NCBI GenBank assembly: GCA_030649945.1
Contig: JAUSFE010000048.1
Location: 1-36,552, forward strand
DNA from: Dehalococcoidia bacterium
GTDB lineage: Bacteria > Chloroflexota > Dehalococcoidia > SM23-28-2 > RBG-16-64-32
Length of the DNA: 36,552 bases
Reading direction: 5' to 3'
Shown here: positions 7,085 through 17,747 of the stretch, in pieces
How positions within the stretch are numbered: position 1 is the stretch's first letter
Layout of the letters: each line of letters starts with the position of its first letter
Position numbers and translations under genes: made by a program
Notes under the pieces: generated by a model
What the model saw: only the letters and a program-made list of their open reading frames with translations
Told to the model about the DNA's origin: nothing
Databases searched by the model: none

Positions 7085-7322
7085 GTAGTTCCCACGGACG
7101 TTGTTTACAGATACCGCTAAGCGGTGCCGCGCCAGGCTGCCTTCTCGCGCAACGGGGGTACAGGGGGCGGAGCCCCCTGTCGGGGGTCTGGGGGTGTCCC
7201 CCAGATAACATCCCGGGCGGGTGGGACGCACGGCATCTCGATCGCGGAACGGTGGGGCCGGGTGAAATCTAGGCACCGCTTGCGAGACTCATCTCGCCGC
7301 AAACAACCCGTGTGGGAACTAC
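7085..7322. repeat. Inverted-repeat element between convergent genes (MITE-like)
   Basis: Left arm 7085-7128 and right arm 7272-7322 share GTAGTTCCCAC, TTGTTT and AAGCGGTGCC blocks in inverted orientation. Between the shared blocks each arm has its own small hairpin (ACCGCT-A-AGCGGT left, GCGAGA-CTCA-TCTCGC right). The interior holds two more perfect stems, CAGGGGGC-GGA-GCCCCCTG and CTGGGGG-TGT-CCCCCAG. The arms abut or overlap the stop codons of both flanking convergent genes. It may act as a two-way terminator and may be a non-autonomous mobile element. Confidence 0.65.
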
Positions 7323-8872
7323 ACCTGGCCGTCGCCGTCCCGGTGCTTCTCCACCTCTTCGCTCTCCTGGGCTACGAACAGCTTGAACACCCGGTCGAAA
7401 GACTCGCGGGCCAGGACGGGCTCGCGTCCGTCGAAGGCCGCGCTCTCCACCAGCATTCCCAACAGGTCGCGCGCGTAAGAGCCCCTGGGCGTGATGTCGG
7501 GGTGGCTGTAGAGCCGCTCCACCACATATTCCAGGGCGCCGTCTTCCACCAGCACGTGCTTGTGGCGGCAGGTCTGGCGCAGGATCTCCATGAACTCGTC
7601 CGCCCGCGGGCTCGGCACCTCCACCTTGTACAGTACGCGCCGCAAAAGCGCGTCGTCCGCCGCCTTCTTCACCGGCAGGTTGGTGCCAAACAGCAGCTGC
7701 ACGCGGAAGGGCACCGTCAGCTTTTCGCCGGTGACCAGCGTCAATGTATCCCAGCCGCGCTCCAGCGGGATCAGCCAGCGGGTCATCAACTCACTGGCCG
7801 TCATCGCCTGGCGGCCGAAGTCGTCGACCACGAGCACGCCGCCCTGCGCCTTGATGTGCGGCGGCGCCTGGTAGAAGCGCGACTGCGGGTCATAGGCCAG
7901 GTCCAGCGATCCGCGCTCCATCTCCGCCCCCAGCACAATCGCCGGGCGCTTCACGGCCACCCAGCGTGTGTCCATCTTCGGGTACTCGCCCATCTGCGCC
8001 GCGCGCTCTTCCCCGTCAATCGGCTCGTGGACGGACTGGTCAAAGACGCGGATCACCTGGCCGTAGGCATAGATAGCGTAGGGCACGAGAAAGAAGCCAT
8101 CCAGGTTGCTGGCGAAGCGCTCCAGGATGACGGTCTTGCCGTTGCCGGAGGCGCCGAAGAAGATGGCGGCCTTGCCGGAGTAGAGCGCGCGGCCAATGGA
8201 GTCCGCCACCTCAGCGGACAGCACCAGTTCATTCAGTATGGACTTGATCCTGGCCCGCCCCGGGTCCTGCGGCTGTGCCAGCATCCTCTGCATGACCTCG
8301 CTGTACTGCTCCGCAGTTACCGGCGCCGGGCCCGCGTAGCGGCTGCGCTCCAGCGCCTCCGCCACCCGCGCATGGCCGCGCTCGGACAGGCGGTAGCGGT
8401 AGTTGCCGGTATAGAGGTCGGACTGCGACAGCACCTCGACCAGATGCGCTTCGCTGAGGGCGGAGATGAGCTGCTGCATGATGTTGGGCGCCAGCCCCAG
8501 CCGCCGCGTTAGCTGCGAGACGGAGGGCGTGCCCGAGTAATGCAGGATCTTCAGCGCCAGGTCCGTGAGGAAGGCCTTGGACAGGCCCAGGTCCGCCAGC
8601 GTGCGCGGCGGCCGCGGCAAGAGTGGACTCTCCGGGCTCTCCTGGGCTTCCTGGACCGCTGCCGCCGCGAGGGCGCTGAACTCTCCCAGGCCTCCTCGCG
8701 GCAGCTCCTCCAGCAGCTCGGCGGACTCCCGCTCGAACGTATCGGGCGGGATGGCGGCGGGATCGCCCTCGGGACCGGGCTCATCCGGCGGCCGTTCGCC
8801 GCCGGCGGGTGCGTCAGCGAGCGCCTCTGGCGATTCGTTTTCCCGGAGTTGCGGCGTCTTGTCCATGGTCAT
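7319..8872 (-). CDS. AAA ATPase with N-terminal winged-helix-like domain
   Basis: A 517-residue protein. Residues 1-90 are acidic, Pro/Glu-rich and probably disordered. About 95-180 look like a helix-turn-helix/winged-helix module (repeated helices around PSVSQLTRRLGL, then GNYRYRLSERG). The AAA domain has Walker A GASGNGKT (240-247), Walker B VLVVDDFGRQ (346-355), a sensor-1-like LLFGTNLP (393-400) and a downstream RR pair (411-412). I do not know its function; similar proteins are usually annotated only as ATP-binding protein. I chose ATG 8872 (MTMDK); ATG 8866, ATG 8911 and TTG 8923 are alternatives. A GC-rich hairpin (8882-8899) overlaps the likely ribosome site. It diverges from rex. Confidence 0.8.
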   Translation of the reverse strand: MTMDKTPQLRENESPEALADAPAGGERPPDEPGPEGDPAAIPPDTFERESAELLEELPRGGLGEFSALAAAAVQEAQESPESPLLPRPPRTLADLGLSKAFLTDLALKILHYSGTPSVSQLTRRLGLAPNIMQQLISALSEAHLVEVLSQSDLYTGNYRYRLSERGHARVAEALERSRYAGPAPVTAEQYSEVMQRMLAQPQDPGRARIKSILNELVLSAEVADSIGRALYSGKAAIFFGASGNGKTVILERFASNLDGFFLVPYAIYAYGQVIRVFDQSVHEPIDGEERAAQMGEYPKMDTRWVAVKRPAIVLGAEMERGSLDLAYDPQSRFYQAPPHIKAQGGVLVVDDFGRQAMTASELMTRWLIPLERGWDTLTLVTGEKLTVPFRVQLLFGTNLPVKKAADDALLRRVLYKVEVPSPRADEFMEILRQTCRHKHVLVEDGALEYVVERLYSHPDITPRGSYARDLLGMLVESAAFDGREPVLARESFDRVFKLFVAQESEEVEKHRDGDGQV

Positions 8873-8881
8873 ACCCTGTCC

Positions 8882-8899
8882 GCCTCCGCGGGCGGAGGC
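8882..8899. repeat. Short perfect hairpin at the ATPase gene start
   Basis: GCCTCCGC-GG-GCGGAGGC. On the minus strand the stem contains the GGAGG that would serve the ATG at 8872, so folding could mask ribosome binding. Alternatively it is coding DNA if the gene begins at 8911 or 8923. Confidence 0.4.
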
Positions 8900-8983
8900 T
8901 CTGCGGCCCATCTTGTCGTACAACAGATAAGACGCAGCGCGAATAGGAACCGTTACGGGGACGGCGGCGCGCCGCTGCCGTGC

Positions 8984-9013
8984 TTGACCTGCTTGTCCCT
9001 GCAGTGCTATAAA
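8984..9013 (+). promoter_or_regulatory. Promoter of rex
   Basis: A -35 box TTGACC (8984-8989), an 18-base spacer and a -10 box TATAAA (9008-9013) extended by TGC. The expected start is near 9020, leaving a 5' leader of about 65 bases. I see no clear TTGTGAA-N4-TTCACAA operator here. Confidence 0.65.
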
Positions 9014-9083
9014 AGTCGCGGGTCCTCTTTGTTCGCATTTATTCGTTCGATAGGACAGATTAGCATTAGCTATAGGGGCTGAT

Positions 9084-9713
9084 ATGGAGATTCCGCCGGT
9101 AGTAATAGACCGCCTGCCGCTCTACGCCCGCGCCCTGGCCGCGCTGGAGAGCCGGGGGCGCGAGGTGGTGAGCTCGCAAGAGTTGGGCCAGCAACTGAAC
9201 GTCACGCCGGCGCAGATCCGCAAGGACCTGAGCTACTTCGGCCGCTTTGGCAAGCAGGGCCGCGGCTACAACGTCCGCAAGCTCCTGGACGAGTTGCGGC
9301 GCATCCTGGGCCTGAACCGGCAGTGGAAAATGGCGCTCGTGGGCGCCGGCCGGCTGGGCCGCGCCATCCTGGGCTACGAGGGGTTCGCGCCCCAGGGATT
9401 CCGCATCGTCGAGGCGTTCGACTCGGACCGGGGCACGGTCGGCTTCACCATCGCCGGGCTCACCATCAAAGACACCGCTGACCTTGAGGGCGTTCTCTCA
9501 GGCAGCCCCGTCGATATCGGCATTGTCGCCGTCCCGGCCGAGATGGCGCAGGATGTGATCGACGCGCTGGTGCGCTGCGGCGTGCGCGCCATCCTGAACT
9601 ACGCGCCGATAGCCGCCCACGTGCCGCGCGGCGTCAACATCAAGCGCATAGACCCTGTGCTCGCCCTGCAGGGCATGACGTACTACCTCAAGAACAGCGC
9701 CGTGGGTAAGTAG
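9084..9713 (+). CDS. rex: Redox-sensing transcriptional repressor Rex
   Basis: A 209-residue Rex protein of normal length. Residues about 8-65 form the winged-helix DNA-binding domain, with the family block TPAQIRKDLSYFGRFGKQGRGY. The Rossmann domain begins with VGAGRLGRA (86-94), and the C-terminal swapped helix ends the protein. Rex dimers bind operators of the TTGTGAA-N4-TTCACAA type when NAD+ dominates and leave DNA when NADH rises, typically controlling respiratory, fermentative and acyl-CoA dehydrogenase/ETF genes. The ATG at 9084 has AGGGG six bases upstream, and a good promoter lies at 8984-9013. The etfBA operon in this window has a candidate palindrome in its promoter. Confidence 0.95.
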   Translation: MEIPPVVIDRLPLYARALAALESRGREVVSSQELGQQLNVTPAQIRKDLSYFGRFGKQGRGYNVRKLLDELRRILGLNRQWKMALVGAGRLGRAILGYEGFAPQGFRIVEAFDSDRGTVGFTIAGLTIKDTADLEGVLSGSPVDIGIVAVPAEMAQDVIDALVRCGVRAILNYAPIAAHVPRGVNIKRIDPVLALQGMTYYLKNSAVGK

Positions 9714-9745
9714 AGGCAACGCCCATAGCTGTCCGCGTTGGAAGA

Positions 9746-9812
9746 CCACAAAGACACGAAGACACGAAGGTTGTCTCTAACTGAAGGCTTTCGTGTCTTC
9801 GTGTCTTGGTGG
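9746..9812. terminator. Inverted repeat between convergent rex and mreB (possible bidirectional terminator)
   Basis: The arms 9746-9768 and 9790-9812 pair over 23 bases with one mismatch (core AAGACACGAAGACACGAA). The loop is 21 bases. There is no T-run. Repeats of this ACACGAAG type are common dispersed elements in environmental genomes. Confidence 0.5.
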
Positions 9813-9824
9813 TACTCGCCGCGC

Positions 9825-9859
9825 TCACTCCTCCACTCCCTAGCCTCCAACCTCCACCT
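9825..9859. repeat. Degenerate heptamer tandem repeat (CTCCAAC-like)
   Basis: CTCCACT, CCCTAGC, CTCCAAC and CTCCACC keep a 7-base phase, resembling the longer tract at 17192-17247. It lies just past the 3' end of mreB. Confidence 0.5.
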
Positions 9860-9868
9860 GCGCGCCCC

Positions 9869-10897
9869 CTAGAAGCTGACCAGCCACTCGCCCTCCGCGG
9901 GCTGGGCGCGCTTGATCAGGTCCAGGTGGTCCAGGGCGATGCCCGCGCCCATGGCCACGCACTCCATGGGGTTGTCCGCCACGTAGCAGGAGATGCCGAT
10001 CTCCTGCGTCACCAGCCGGTCCAGGCCGCGCAAGAGCGCCGTGCCGCCGGCCAGCACGATGCCCCGGTCCACGACGTCCGAGGCCAGTTCCGGCGGCGTC
10101 CGCTCCAGGACGGACCGGATGGCCCCGATGATGGCCGCGAGCGAGTCCTGGATGGCCTGCGTCACGTCCGTTGAGGTGACGGTGATGGTGCGGGGCAGGC
10201 CGGAGATCTGGTCGCGCCCGCGCACCTGGTAGGTCAGCTCTTCCTCCAGCGGCAGGGCGCTGCCGATAGCGATCTTCAGTTCCTCGGCGGTGCGGTCGCC
10301 GATGATCAGGTTGTGGCGCCGCTTGACGTAGCCGACGATGGCGTCGTCCAGCCTGTCGCCCGCCACGCGCACGGACTCCGTGACGACGATGCCGTACATC
10401 GAGATGATCGCCGCCTCCGTCCTGCCGCCGCCGGCATCGACGATCATGTGCCCCTGAGGGATGCCGACGGGGATGCGCGCGCCGATGGCGGCGGCCAGCG
10501 GCTCCGGGATGATGTGCGCCGGGCGGCGCCCGCCGGCGGCCTCCGCCGCGTCCTGCACCGCCCGCTGCTCCACGCCGGTGACGCCCGCAGGGACGCAGAT
10601 CATCACCTCCGGCTTGATCAGGGACATGCGCCCGAGGACCTTGCTGATGAAGTAGCGCAGCATCGCCTCTGTCGTCACGTAGTCCGCGATGACACCTTCG
10701 CGCATCGGCCGGATGACCTGGATAGCGCCGGGGGTGCGGCCCAGCATGTCGCGCGCCGCGGTGCCCACGGCCACGATGCTGTTGTCGCGCTGCGCCACGG
10801 CCACCACGGCGGGCTCCGCGATGACGATCCCCCGCCCCTTGACGTAGACCAGGACATTGGCGGTGCCCAGGTCCACCCCTATCCGCTTGCCGAACAT
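9869..10897 (-). CDS. mreB: Rod-shape-determining protein MreB
   Basis: A 342-residue actin-fold protein that polymerises under the membrane and guides the elongation machinery for peptidoglycan. Phosphate-1 loop GVDLGTANVLVYVKG (7-21), phosphate-2 loop DAGGGRTE (154-161) and the adenosine motif GIVLAGGTALLRGLD near the C-terminus are all recognisable. Two details differ from the usual MreB: DIGGGTTE is DAGGGRTE, and GGGALL is GGTALL. The ATG follows the murA stop with no gap, so the two are translationally coupled. It is the last gene of the long minus-strand array. It could be an Mbl/MreBH-type paralog; no second copy or mreCD is in the window. Confidence 0.93.
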   Translation of the reverse strand: MFGKRIGVDLGTANVLVYVKGRGIVIAEPAVVAVAQRDNSIVAVGTAARDMLGRTPGAIQVIRPMREGVIADYVTTEAMLRYFISKVLGRMSLIKPEVMICVPAGVTGVEQRAVQDAAEAAGGRRPAHIIPEPLAAAIGARIPVGIPQGHMIVDAGGGRTEAAIISMYGIVVTESVRVAGDRLDDAIVGYVKRRHNLIIGDRTAEELKIAIGSALPLEEELTYQVRGRDQISGLPRTITVTSTDVTQAIQDSLAAIIGAIRSVLERTPPELASDVVDRGIVLAGGTALLRGLDRLVTQEIGISCYVADNPMECVAMGAGIALDHLDLIKRAQPAEGEWLVSF

Positions 10898-12169
10898 TCA
10901 CACCCTTTCGATGGAGGCGCCCAGGGAGCGCAGCTTCTGGTCTATGCCTTCGTACCCACGGTCCACGTGGTAGATGTCGGTGATCTCGGTGCGGCCCCGC
11001 GCCACCAGGGCGGCCAGGATGAGCGCCGCGCCAGCCCTCACGTCCAACGCCCGCACCCTGGCGCCCAGGAGCGGCGTCGGCCCGCTAATGATAGCAGTCG
11101 TCGTGCCGGTGGTCACTACCTCCGCGCCCATCTTGCGCAGCTCACCGACATACAGCAGGCGGTTGTCGAACACCCGCTCGTGGACGTAGCTGACGCCGCG
11201 GGCCTGCGTCAGCAGCACCGCCATCAGGGCCTGCAGGTCCGTGGCCAGCCCCGGGTAGGGCAGCGCCTGGATCGTCACGGCCCGCAACTCGTCCGTGCCA
11301 CGCACGCGGATGCAGTCGCCGCCGGTGTCCACGCTGACGCCGGCCTCGCGCAGCTTGGCGATGAGCGAGGGCAGGTGCTCCACGCAGGCGCCGCGCACCT
11401 CCACCTCGCCGCGCGTGATGGCGCCGGCGATGGCGTATGTGCCCGCCTCCAGCCGGTCCGGGATGATGGCGTAGCGCGTGCCGTGCAGTTCGTCCACGCC
11501 GTCAATCTCCAGGGTGTGGGTGCCGGCGCCCGTAATGCGGGCGCCCATGGCCTGGAGCATGGCCGCCAGGCTCTGCACTTCCGGCTCCGCGGCCGCGTTC
11601 ACTATCGTCGTGCGGCCCCTCGCCTTGACGGCGGCCATCATCAGGTTCTGGGTGCCCAGGACGCTGGGGTAGTCCGCGAAGATGGCGGCGCCCGTCAGCC
11701 GCTCTGCGCTGGCGACGAACTTATCCTCCTCGCGCTGGACCCGCGCGCCCAGCGCCGCGAAGCCGGCCAGGTGCACATCGATGGGCCGCTGGCCGATGAC
11801 GTCGCCGCCGGGCGGAGCGCAGGCCGCTTCCCCCAGGCGGGTCAGCAGCGCGCCCATGACCAGGAAGCTGCCGCGCAGGTTGCCGACAAGATCGCTGGGC
11901 GGCGACGAGCCGCGCAGGTCTGCGGCGCTGATGCGGAGCGTGTGCGGGGCCGCCCACTCCACCGCGGCGCCCAGGCTGCGCAGGACGCGGGCCATGTGCT
12001 CGACGTCGCCGATGTCGGGGACGTTCTCCAGAATGGATTCGTCGGGGACGAGCAGCGCCGCGGCCATGGCGCCGAGCGTGGCGTTCTTGGAGCCGCCGAT
12101 GTCCACGGCGCCCGCCAGGCGGCGGCCGCCTTCGATGCGGAATGCGCCGTGCTTGTCCTGTGCGGACAT
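10898..12169 (-). CDS. murA: UDP-N-acetylglucosamine 1-carboxyvinyltransferase MurA, Asp variant
   Basis: A 423-residue enzyme for the first committed step of peptidoglycan synthesis: transfer of enolpyruvate from PEP to UDP-GlcNAc. The SKNA motif (27-30) and the repeated inside-out alpha/beta barrel are present. The catalytic loop reads [13 protein letters not shown]: Asp123 stands where E. coli has Cys115 (PGGCAIGARPVD). This Cys-to-Asp form is natural in Mycobacterium and Chlamydia, where the enzyme is active but fosfomycin-insensitive. The gene sits between atpC (20-base gap) and mreB (0-base gap), linking energy and cell-wall genes in one array. The start ATG at 12169 is supported by alignment to the family N-terminus. 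Confidence 0.95.
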   Translation of the reverse strand: MSAQDKHGAFRIEGGRRLAGAVDIGGSKNATLGAMAAALLVPDESILENVPDIGDVEHMARVLRSLGAAVEWAAPHTLRISAADLRGSSPPSDLVGNLRGSFLVMGALLTRLGEAACAPPGGDVIGQRPIDVHLAGFAALGARVQREEDKFVASAERLTGAAIFADYPSVLGTQNLMMAAVKARGRTTIVNAAAEPEVQSLAAMLQAMGARITGAGTHTLEIDGVDELHGTRYAIIPDRLEAGTYAIAGAITRGEVEVRGACVEHLPSLIAKLREAGVSVDTGGDCIRVRGTDELRAVTIQALPYPGLATDLQALMAVLLTQARGVSYVHERVFDNRLLYVGELRKMGAEVVTTGTTTAIISGPTPLLGARVRALDVRAGAALILAALVARGRTEITDIYHVDRGYEGIDQKLRSLGASIERV

Positions 12170-12189
12170 CCCGGGCGCTCTCCTGCCGT

Positions 12190-12630
12190 CTAGACGCCCG
12201 GCGGCCCCGGGCGCAGGCCCGTGCGGCGGCGGCGGCGTTCGGCCACTTTCAGGCGCAGGAGGGCGCGCTGCAGCGAGGCGGCGGCGCGCGCCAGCTCCTC
12301 TTCGCTGACCCGCTCCTCCAGCACCCGCTCCGCCCGCCGGCGCGCCTCCTCCGCGCGCACGACGTCGATCTCATCGGCGCGCTCGGCGGCATCCGCCAGG
12401 ATCGTCACGCGGTCGTCGCGCACTTCCAGGAAGCCGCCGGTGATCGCCATGTCGGTGTCCTGACCGCCCTTGACGATGCGCATGATCCCGGGCTTGATCA
12501 TGGTCAGCAGCGGAGCGTGCATGGGCAGGACAGTCAGCTCGCCATCAATGCCGGGCGCCACCACTTCGTCCACGCCCTCTTCGGAGTAGACGAGGCGCTC
12601 CGCGGTGACGATATCGACTTTCAGTGGCAT
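12190..12630 (-). CDS. atpC: ATP synthase F1 epsilon subunit
   Basis: A 146-residue epsilon subunit of the central stalk. The N-terminal beta-sandwich carries VDIVTAERLVYSEEGVDEVVAPGIDGELTVLPMHAPLLT, which is diagnostic. The C-terminal helical hairpin (about 88-135) is Arg/Glu-rich and ends in a basic Arg-Pro tail. Epsilon couples the gamma stalk to the c ring and can inhibit ATP hydrolysis. A small unknown gene is inserted between atpD and atpC and ends one base before this ATG. Confidence 0.94.
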   Translation of the reverse strand: MPLKVDIVTAERLVYSEEGVDEVVAPGIDGELTVLPMHAPLLTMIKPGIMRIVKGGQDTDMAITGGFLEVRDDRVTILADAAERADEIDVVRAEEARRRAERVLEERVSEEELARAAASLQRALLRLKVAERRRRRTGLRPGPPGV

Positions 12631-12631
12631 C

Positions 12632-12916
12632 TCAGCTCACCAGCTCCTTCAGAAGGCCGCGCAGCCGTGGGGCGCCCGCCAAGGCCTTGCGCAAGCCGGC
12701 GATCTCGTTAGTGCCAACGATGAGGGGGCTGCGCTGGAAACGGCCGGCGTGGTCATAGTAGCAGAAGCGCATGGACAGCGAGCCGTCTTCGAACTCCAGG
12801 AGCTGGATGGACGGCTCGTGGTGCTCCCCCACGCAAGTCGCCTCCTCGGCCACGCGGCCGCGGCCCCAGTGGAGGTCGAAGGGGCGGGGAGTGGTGCGGG
12901 TCTTATCCTTCGTCAT
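12632..12916 (-). CDS. Small protein of unknown function between atpD and atpC
   Basis: A 94-residue protein (starting MTKDKT at 12916; a GTG at 12925 would add three residues). It ends one base before the atpC start and lies 40 bases after atpD, so it is part of the ATP synthase transcript. It is soluble with no membrane segment. The middle, PSIQLLEFEDGSLSMRFCYY then DHAGRFQRSPLIVG, looks like two or three beta strands followed by a helix (NEIAGLRKALAGAPRLRGLLKEL). That is loosely reminiscent of the PC4/YdbC ssDNA-binding fold, but I do not claim it. The codon pattern is that of its neighbours, and the tight spacing supports a real gene. Confidence 0.7.
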   Translation of the reverse strand: MTKDKTRTTPRPFDLHWGRGRVAEEATCVGEHHEPSIQLLEFEDGSLSMRFCYYDHAGRFQRSPLIVGTNEIAGLRKALAGAPRLRGLLKELVS

Positions 12917-12956
12917 GTGGTTCACGCCTCAGCACCGATGACAGGGGAAGGCCCCA

Positions 12957-14495
<1,539 letters not shown>

Positions 14496-14496
<1 letters not shown>

Positions 14497-15371
14497 TACT
14501 TCCCCTTCAGCGCCTCTACGCCGCCCGTTATGTCCAGGAGCTCGCTGGTGATGGCCTCCTGTCGGGCCTTGTTGTAGACCAGCGTCAGGTCGCGCATCAG
14601 CTCGTTGGCGTTGTCCGTCGCGTTGCGCATCGCCACCATGCGGGCGGACTGCTCGCTGGCGATCGCCTCGAGGATCGCGCCGTACAGCTGCCGCTCCACG
14701 TAGCGCGGCAGCAACTCCGCCAGCACGGCCTCGCGGCCCGGCTCGTAGATGTAGTCCACGCGCGCCGTCTCGGCCTCCGCCGGCGGCTCCACGGGCAGCA
14801 GCTTGAACACCTGCGGCCGCTGCGTCACGGTGTTCACGTACTCGGCGTAGATCAGGTATACCTCGTCCGCGAGCCCTGCCGTGAAGTCCTGCATGACCAC
14901 CTGGGCGATGGGCCGTATCTCCTCGTAGCCCGGGTTGTCGCCGATGGCGATGAACTCCGCCACGACCTGCTGCCCGGTGCGGCGCATGAAGTCCCGCCCC
15001 TTGCGGCCCGCGGCGACCACGCGCACCGGGACGCCGCGCTCCAGGATGAACTGCGCCGCCCGGCGGTTCATGCTGGAGGGCAGGCCACCCGCCAGGCCGC
15101 GGTCCGGAGTGACCAGGATGATCTCCATGGCCTTCACCTCGCGCCTCTGCAGCAGCGGGTGCAGTGCCTCCGGCTCAATCAGCGGCAGCGTCTCCGCCAG
15201 GTCTGCCAGCACCCAGCGCATCTTCTCCGCGTACGGCCGGCCGGCCAGCGCGTTGAGCTGGGCGCGACGCATCTTGGACGCCGCCACCAGCTCCATGGCC
15301 CGCGTGATCTTGGCCGTGCTCTGGATGCTGCGGATGCGCCGCCGGATCTGGCGCAGCGTGCCCATGGCCAT
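14496..15371 (-). CDS. atpG: ATP synthase F1 gamma subunit
   Basis: A 291-residue central rotor subunit. The N-terminal helix has the diagnostic LRQIRRRIRSIQSTAKITRAMELVAASKMRRAQ. The C-terminal helix has AIASEQSARMVAMRNATDNANELM and ends near SELLDITGG. A Rossmann-like middle domain with VTPDRGLAGGLPSSMN fits the family (usual SDRGLCGGLN has Ala for Cys). The first ATG (15371) has GAGAGGGG about nine bases upstream; an ATG two codons later is possible. Heptamer repeats fill the 146-base gap to atpA. Confidence 0.95.
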
Positions 15372-15402
15372 GGGTTAGCGCCCCTCTCCCCGTGGCCCCG
15401 GG

Positions 15403-15451
15403 AACAGGTAACAAGTAACAGGTAACAAGTAACAAGTAACAAGCAACAGGT
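15403..15451. repeat. Heptamer short tandem repeat (AACAAGT)7
   Basis: Seven in-phase units: AACAGGT, AACAAGT, AACAGGT, AACAAGT, AACAAGT, AACAAGC, AACAGGT. The tract lies between atpA and atpG inside the operon. Confidence 0.85.
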
Positions 15452-15481
15452 TGGACGCGTCCACCGGCGTTAAGCTCTCCA

Positions 15482-15509
15482 AGTTCCTAGTTCCTGGTTC
15501 CCAGTTCCA
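15482..15509. repeat. Heptamer short tandem repeat (AGTTCCT)4
   Basis: Four in-phase units AGTTCCT, AGTTCCT, GGTTCCC, AGTTCCA, in the same atpA-atpG gap as the previous tract but with a different unit. The reverse complement is GGAACTx, related to the AGAACCx tract at 26836-26863. Confidence 0.8.
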
Positions 15510-15517
15510 TCTCGCAC

Positions 15518-17029
<1,512 letters not shown>

Positions 17030-17050
17030 CGCTGTCCTCCGTCACCGTGT

Positions 17051-17141
17051 CTTGTCATTCTGAGCGCCGACCACGCCCGCCTCGTTGCGACCACGTATCC
17101 TCGCGAAGCCTGCCCTGAGCGCAGCCGAAGGGGAATCTGGG
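17051..17141. repeat. CTGAGCG...GAAGG dispersed repeat, two half-copies
   Basis: CTTGTCATTCTGAGCG (17051-17066) and GAAGCCTGCCCTGAGCGCAGCCGAAGGGGAATCTGG (17105-17140) match the family also seen at 33509-33683 and, in coding sequence, at 2757-2778. They lie upstream of atpA within the operon. Confidence 0.65.
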
Positions 17142-17191
17142 GTGGGGCTGACGTTCGCGCGAGGGCCCTGACCTGCATCACGAAGAGTCCA

Positions 17192-17247
17192 AACTTCTAA
17201 CTTCTAACCTCTAGTCTCCAACCTCTAACCTCTAACCTCCAGCCTCC
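17192..17247. repeat. Heptamer short tandem repeat (AACCTCT)8
   Basis: Eight in-phase units: AACTTCT x2, AACCTCT, AGTCTCC, AACCTCT x2, AACCTCC, AGCCTCC. It is located just after the DinB-like gene stop and before atpA. Confidence 0.85.
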
Positions 17248-17261
17248 ACCTGCCCTCTCCG

Positions 17262-17747
17262 TCATGTCTCGCTCGTCTCCCGTTGCCTTTGCCAGGCGCG
17301 GATCTGATCCGCATGCTCCCGGTAGTGCACGTATGTGTCTTCGCCGAAGCGCCGGGCCATGCTCCAGCCCTTCACCTCCACGTCCAGCCGCTCCGGGGCG
17401 ACAGCCTCCAGCGCCCGGCGGGCCGCCTCGTGGCCGCGCTGCCATTCCGCCGTTACGGCGGCCAGGTCCAGACCCTTGCGGCGCTCAGACTCGCGGGCGT
17501 TCCACTCGTCCACGCCCTGCTCGCTGCCCGGCGTCTGGATCTCGCTCTCGCGGCCGTCTGTCAGCAGCCGCAGGTCGTCCGCCGCCTTCTGCGCCCAGAA
17601 CGCCATGTGCCCCAGGAGGTCCTTTACGGACCAGGCGTCAACCACGCCGGGCGCCGCCAGCTCCTGCTCTGCCAGCGAATCGACCAGGCTGCGCAGGGCT
17701 GCCCAGGCTTCGTCCAGCTCCCGCAGGGTCGCGGCCTTGTCCGTCAT
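17262..17747 (-). CDS. DinB-like four-helix-bundle protein inserted in the ATP synthase operon
   Basis: A 161-residue protein of the DinB / maleylpyruvate-isomerase-like four-helix-bundle superfamily. The three metal-binding histidines fit His47 (KDLLGHMAFW), His141 and His145 (YVHYREHADQI). Members act as thiol-dependent transferases or isomerases, or are of unknown role. The ATG overlaps the atpH stop by four bases (ATGA), so translation is coupled to the delta subunit. It is not a normal ATP synthase component; the gene sits between atpH and atpA. A metal-dependent role in the ATP synthase is pure speculation. A passenger gene tolerated by the operon is equally possible. Confidence 0.82.
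   Translation of the reverse strand: MTDKAATLRELDEAWAALRSLVDSLAEQELAAPGVVDAWSVKDLLGHMAFWAQKAADDLRLLTDGRESEIQTPGSEQGVDEWNARESERRKGLDLAAVTAEWQRGHEAARRALEAVAPERLDVEVKGWSMARRFGEDTYVHYREHADQIRAWQRQRETSET

Noticed and set aside
8984..9083. Rex autoregulatory operator in the rex leader
   Set aside because: I looked for TTGTGAA-N4-TTCACAA-like symmetry and found none convincing (only unmatched TTTGTTCG/TTCGTTCG).
10313..12193. 626-codon open frame on the plus strand opposite mreB and murA
   Set aside because: Shadow frame; both minus-strand genes are unambiguous.
15403..15451. CRISPR array
   Set aside because: The repeat unit is 7 bases with no spacers and no cas genes nearby; it is a simple tandem repeat.
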